A DNA stretch of 64,000 bases from NCBI RefSeq assembly GCF_036324505.1, contig NC_086355.1, positions 24,176,518-24,240,517 of the forward strand, in the 5' to 3' direction. The notes below the pieces were generated by a model. The model saw nothing but the letters and a program-made list of their open reading frames with translations. It was not told where the DNA came from and made no database searches. Position numbers and translations under genes: made by a program. Shown piece after piece: positions 61,925 through 64,000 of the stretch; position 1 is the first letter of the stretch; each line of letters begins with the position of its first letter. Source of the DNA: Eleginops maclovinus (taxonomy: Eukaryota > Chordata > Actinopteri > Perciformes > Eleginopidae).

Positions 61925-62282
61925 CAAATATGGTACCTAGAAATGTGCAAACTTTGGTTTCAAGTCCGTCCATTTCTTGTTGTGAATGTACATTTTACCC
62001 TATTAAAATAAGTTAAAAACAATGTTTGTATCCAATCCCTCACCTTTATAGTTATAAACATGTCCTCAGGGCCTGAGGAGTGAAGCCAGTGCTAAAGCGC
62101 ACTGCATTCTGACTGATGACATCAAATATATAGTTTATTGAAAAGTCAATCGTGTTTTACTTTCTAAGGCTTTGGTCCAGATGCTTAGAAAATGGAGGGA
62201 TGAAGTAAATTTAAATTCTGTATTTTTCTTAATTTTATTCGAAAATCAGACTTTTTAAGGTTATGCAATTTCAGGCAGGAGG
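61925..62282. other. unique AT-rich spacer
   Basis: I see no gene, repeat family or regulatory motif here. Confidence 0.6.
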
Positions 62283-62654
62283 AGGAAAACACAGGAGAAC
62301 ACAACCAGAGAATCAACAGGCAGGAAAACACAGAGACAGGAAGTAACACATGACACGGTGGGGGGGGGGGGGGGGGGGGGGGTGAAGAAGAACTTTCAAA
62401 ATAAAACAGGACAGATCATGACACCTTGCCTGAGTGTGATATAAACTGCAGAAGAGTTTTGTCCTGAGTTTTGCTCACTGTCTTTTCACATACCTGCATT
62501 ACAAATCTGTGGATATATCATCGGTGAAATACTTTATTTTAAGGGAAGTAGAACCATGGTGATCAAAAGACATTGACTACAAATTCACCTGTTTGATGTT
62601 TTCCATCTATCATATGCAACAGAAAGAGCAAATGACAGCATTTCATATCTGGGA
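62283..62654 (-). repeat. inverted duplication, right arm
   Basis: It is the complement of 51118-51504, including an LTR fragment (62283-62424) and the neighbouring unique text (ataaactgcagaagagtttt, tacaaatctgtggatatatc). A G23 run (62360-62382) interrupts it. Confidence 0.88.
62360..62382 (+). repeat. G23 homopolymer
   Basis: An uninterrupted run of G within the LTR fragment, absent from the left arm at 51.4 kb. Confidence 0.92.
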
Positions 62655-63085
62655 CAAGCACCAAAAAAGAGCAGGGACATTAAACCGACATAAATTTGTT
62701 CATTTGTATTTTCTTTTTGTTGGCATGTCACTCACGCTGCTTTGATATCAGGAAAATCATGCATTTATACGAGTTTGAGCCAAAAATGTACACCTTTTAA
62801 TTACAAGACACCTGAAGCATGAATCAGTAACTTAACAATACATGAACAATAATGAAACAGAAAAATTCAAGAAAATTCAAGAAAATCATAAAACAGGAGA
62901 CCGAATGCCTAATTTCCATCTCCTGAATACAGCATGTTACTGTACTGTACATCTTAGGACTTATATACAAGCTGTACAATTCCACTGTTCTCAAGAGTGT
63001 GTAGGTCATTTCAACACCACGCGGTATCCATCCGTGCTTTCATCTGGGTGACAGAAAAACAATCCAGTCAACAATCATTAAAAAT
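62655..63085. other. unique AT-rich spacer
   Basis: Nothing recognisable before the LINE at the window edge. Confidence 0.6.
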
Positions 63086-63089
63086 ACGA

Positions 63090-64000
63090 TGGGGTGTTTT
63101 TGGACTGGAGAGAGAGGGGCCTACGCTGTATTTCAGATTTGTACATAGATAACACCTTTGTGTCCTTCCCCCTGCTCCAGGCTAGATATCACCTCCCTCA
63201 GTCACATTTTTATCGATACTTACAGGTCAGACATTTTGTAAGGCAGCAAGTCTCTGATTTCCCAACAAGACCACACAGTTGTAATTTTTATGATACACCC
63301 CTATTACAACCACACTCCAAACATTTGATCTCCCGCTTCATTACTGCTTTTGAGGCACCAGCAAGTACTAGTCATCTCAGGGATACATGGGCAAAAGAAC
63401 TAGGAGTCCCACTGTCGGAGGAATTATGGGAGGAGGGCCTGTCAAATATACATAAATGCTCTATAAACTCTAGATATCGGTTAATTCAATTTAAAGTCAC
63501 GCATAGACCGCATTATTCCAAAACTAAACTTACTAGAATATTTGAATCAGTGTCTCCCATGTGTGATAGATGTGGCAGGGCCGAAGGCACACTCTCACAT
63601 TTATTCTGGCACTGCTCAGTACTGGACAACTTTTGGCGTGATATATTTAATTGGTTCTCTCAGCAATATAAAATAAACATTCATCCAGACTGTACCCTGG
63701 CAATTTTCGGCTCTTCTGAGAAGACTTCGACCCTTCCTTCCCACTGTAGGCAGATCCTTAAAACAGGCATGGTAGCAGCTAAAAAATATTTTACTTGACT
63801 GGAAGTCTTCATCACCCCCTTGCTTTAAGAGATGGCTTAACGAAATGGTCTTTGTTTCCAGATTGGAACAAATGCGTCTTAGCAGAGGGAATGCACCAAA
63901 CTACTATGAACAAATGTGGAAACCGTTCTTGACCTTGCTTGATGAGACCTACATAGTTAATGTATGAAGCTGGCTGCTATGTGATATCTGTATTTTATTT
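63090..64000 (+). mobile_element. 5'-truncated L1-clade LINE, 3' end
   Basis: The element carries the C-terminal part of an L1/Tx1-type ORF2 and runs off the window just after its stop at 63965-63967. There are no endonuclease or reverse-transcriptase motifs, as expected of a 5'-truncated copy. Confidence 0.82.
63094..63967 (+). pseudogene. L1-like ORF2 C-terminal fragment
   Basis: The reading begins DLYIDNTFVSFPLLQARYHL and SHFYRYLQVRHFVRQQ, then has the C-terminal zinc knuckle CDRCGRAEGTLSHLFWHC, characteristic of L1-clade ORF2. One frameshift near 63785-63795 (a run of A) separates it from the last part (LDWKSSSPPCFKRWLNEM, EQMWKPFLTLLDETYIVNV). It is inactive. Confidence 0.82.

Overview
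This is a piece of a vertebrate genome, almost certainly a teleost fish. It has large introns with canonical GT/AG splice sites, long CA/GT microsatellites, several teleost-style DNA transposons and LINEs, an 11-exon stretch of a GLI2 orthologue, and a fish-type SAMD9/SAMD9L-like gene. I cannot name the species. The impression of a percomorph rests only on the style of the repeats.

Layout. (1) Positions 1-32,925 (+) hold gli2, the Hedgehog-pathway zinc-finger transcription factor. The window opens in an intron. Eleven consecutive coding exons run from 5,183 to the stop at 31,207, giving about 1,437 residues, and the first coding exons lie upstream of the window. All phases agree across the ten introns. 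The exons carry the N-terminal region, the Sufu-binding SYGH motif, five C2H2 fingers, the PKA-site/degron cluster and the C-terminal transactivation segment. The 3' UTR holds a complete non-autonomous hAT insertion and ends near a poly(A) signal at 32,896. (2) Positions 33-53 kb are intergenic and rich in repeats. They hold a 57-bp minisatellite of 20 units, a LINE reverse-transcriptase scrap, and a nest of DNA transposons that includes a full-length but dead hAT (Buster/ZBED5-like) element with a perfect 8-bp target-site duplication. I see no functional gene there. (3) Positions 53,278-58,074 (-) hold a SAMD9/SAMD9L-like innate-immunity gene of about 1,515 residues, made of a tiny first coding exon and one giant exon. 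It lies tail-to-tail with gli2. A possible IRF-type promoter and non-coding first exon sits at 61.44-61.64 kb. (4) Positions 58-64 kb hold more repeats, including an inverted (CA)n/(GT)n pair, and at the right edge the 3' end of an L1-clade LINE.

The two genes have unrelated jobs: gli2 in Hedgehog patterning, the SAMD9-like gene in antiviral or translational control. The SAMD9-like gene is bracketed by an inverted duplication of about 0.37 kb that shares an LTR junction, so the block may be rearrangement-prone. Most structure outside the exons is mobile-element debris, much of it nested. I found no RNA genes or CRISPR arrays. The most useful non-gene observations are the hAT insertion in the gli2 3' UTR, the 12-alanine tract in a gli2 exon, six foldback MITEs in gli2 introns, the higher-order minisatellite, and the inverted duplication around the SAMD9-like gene.
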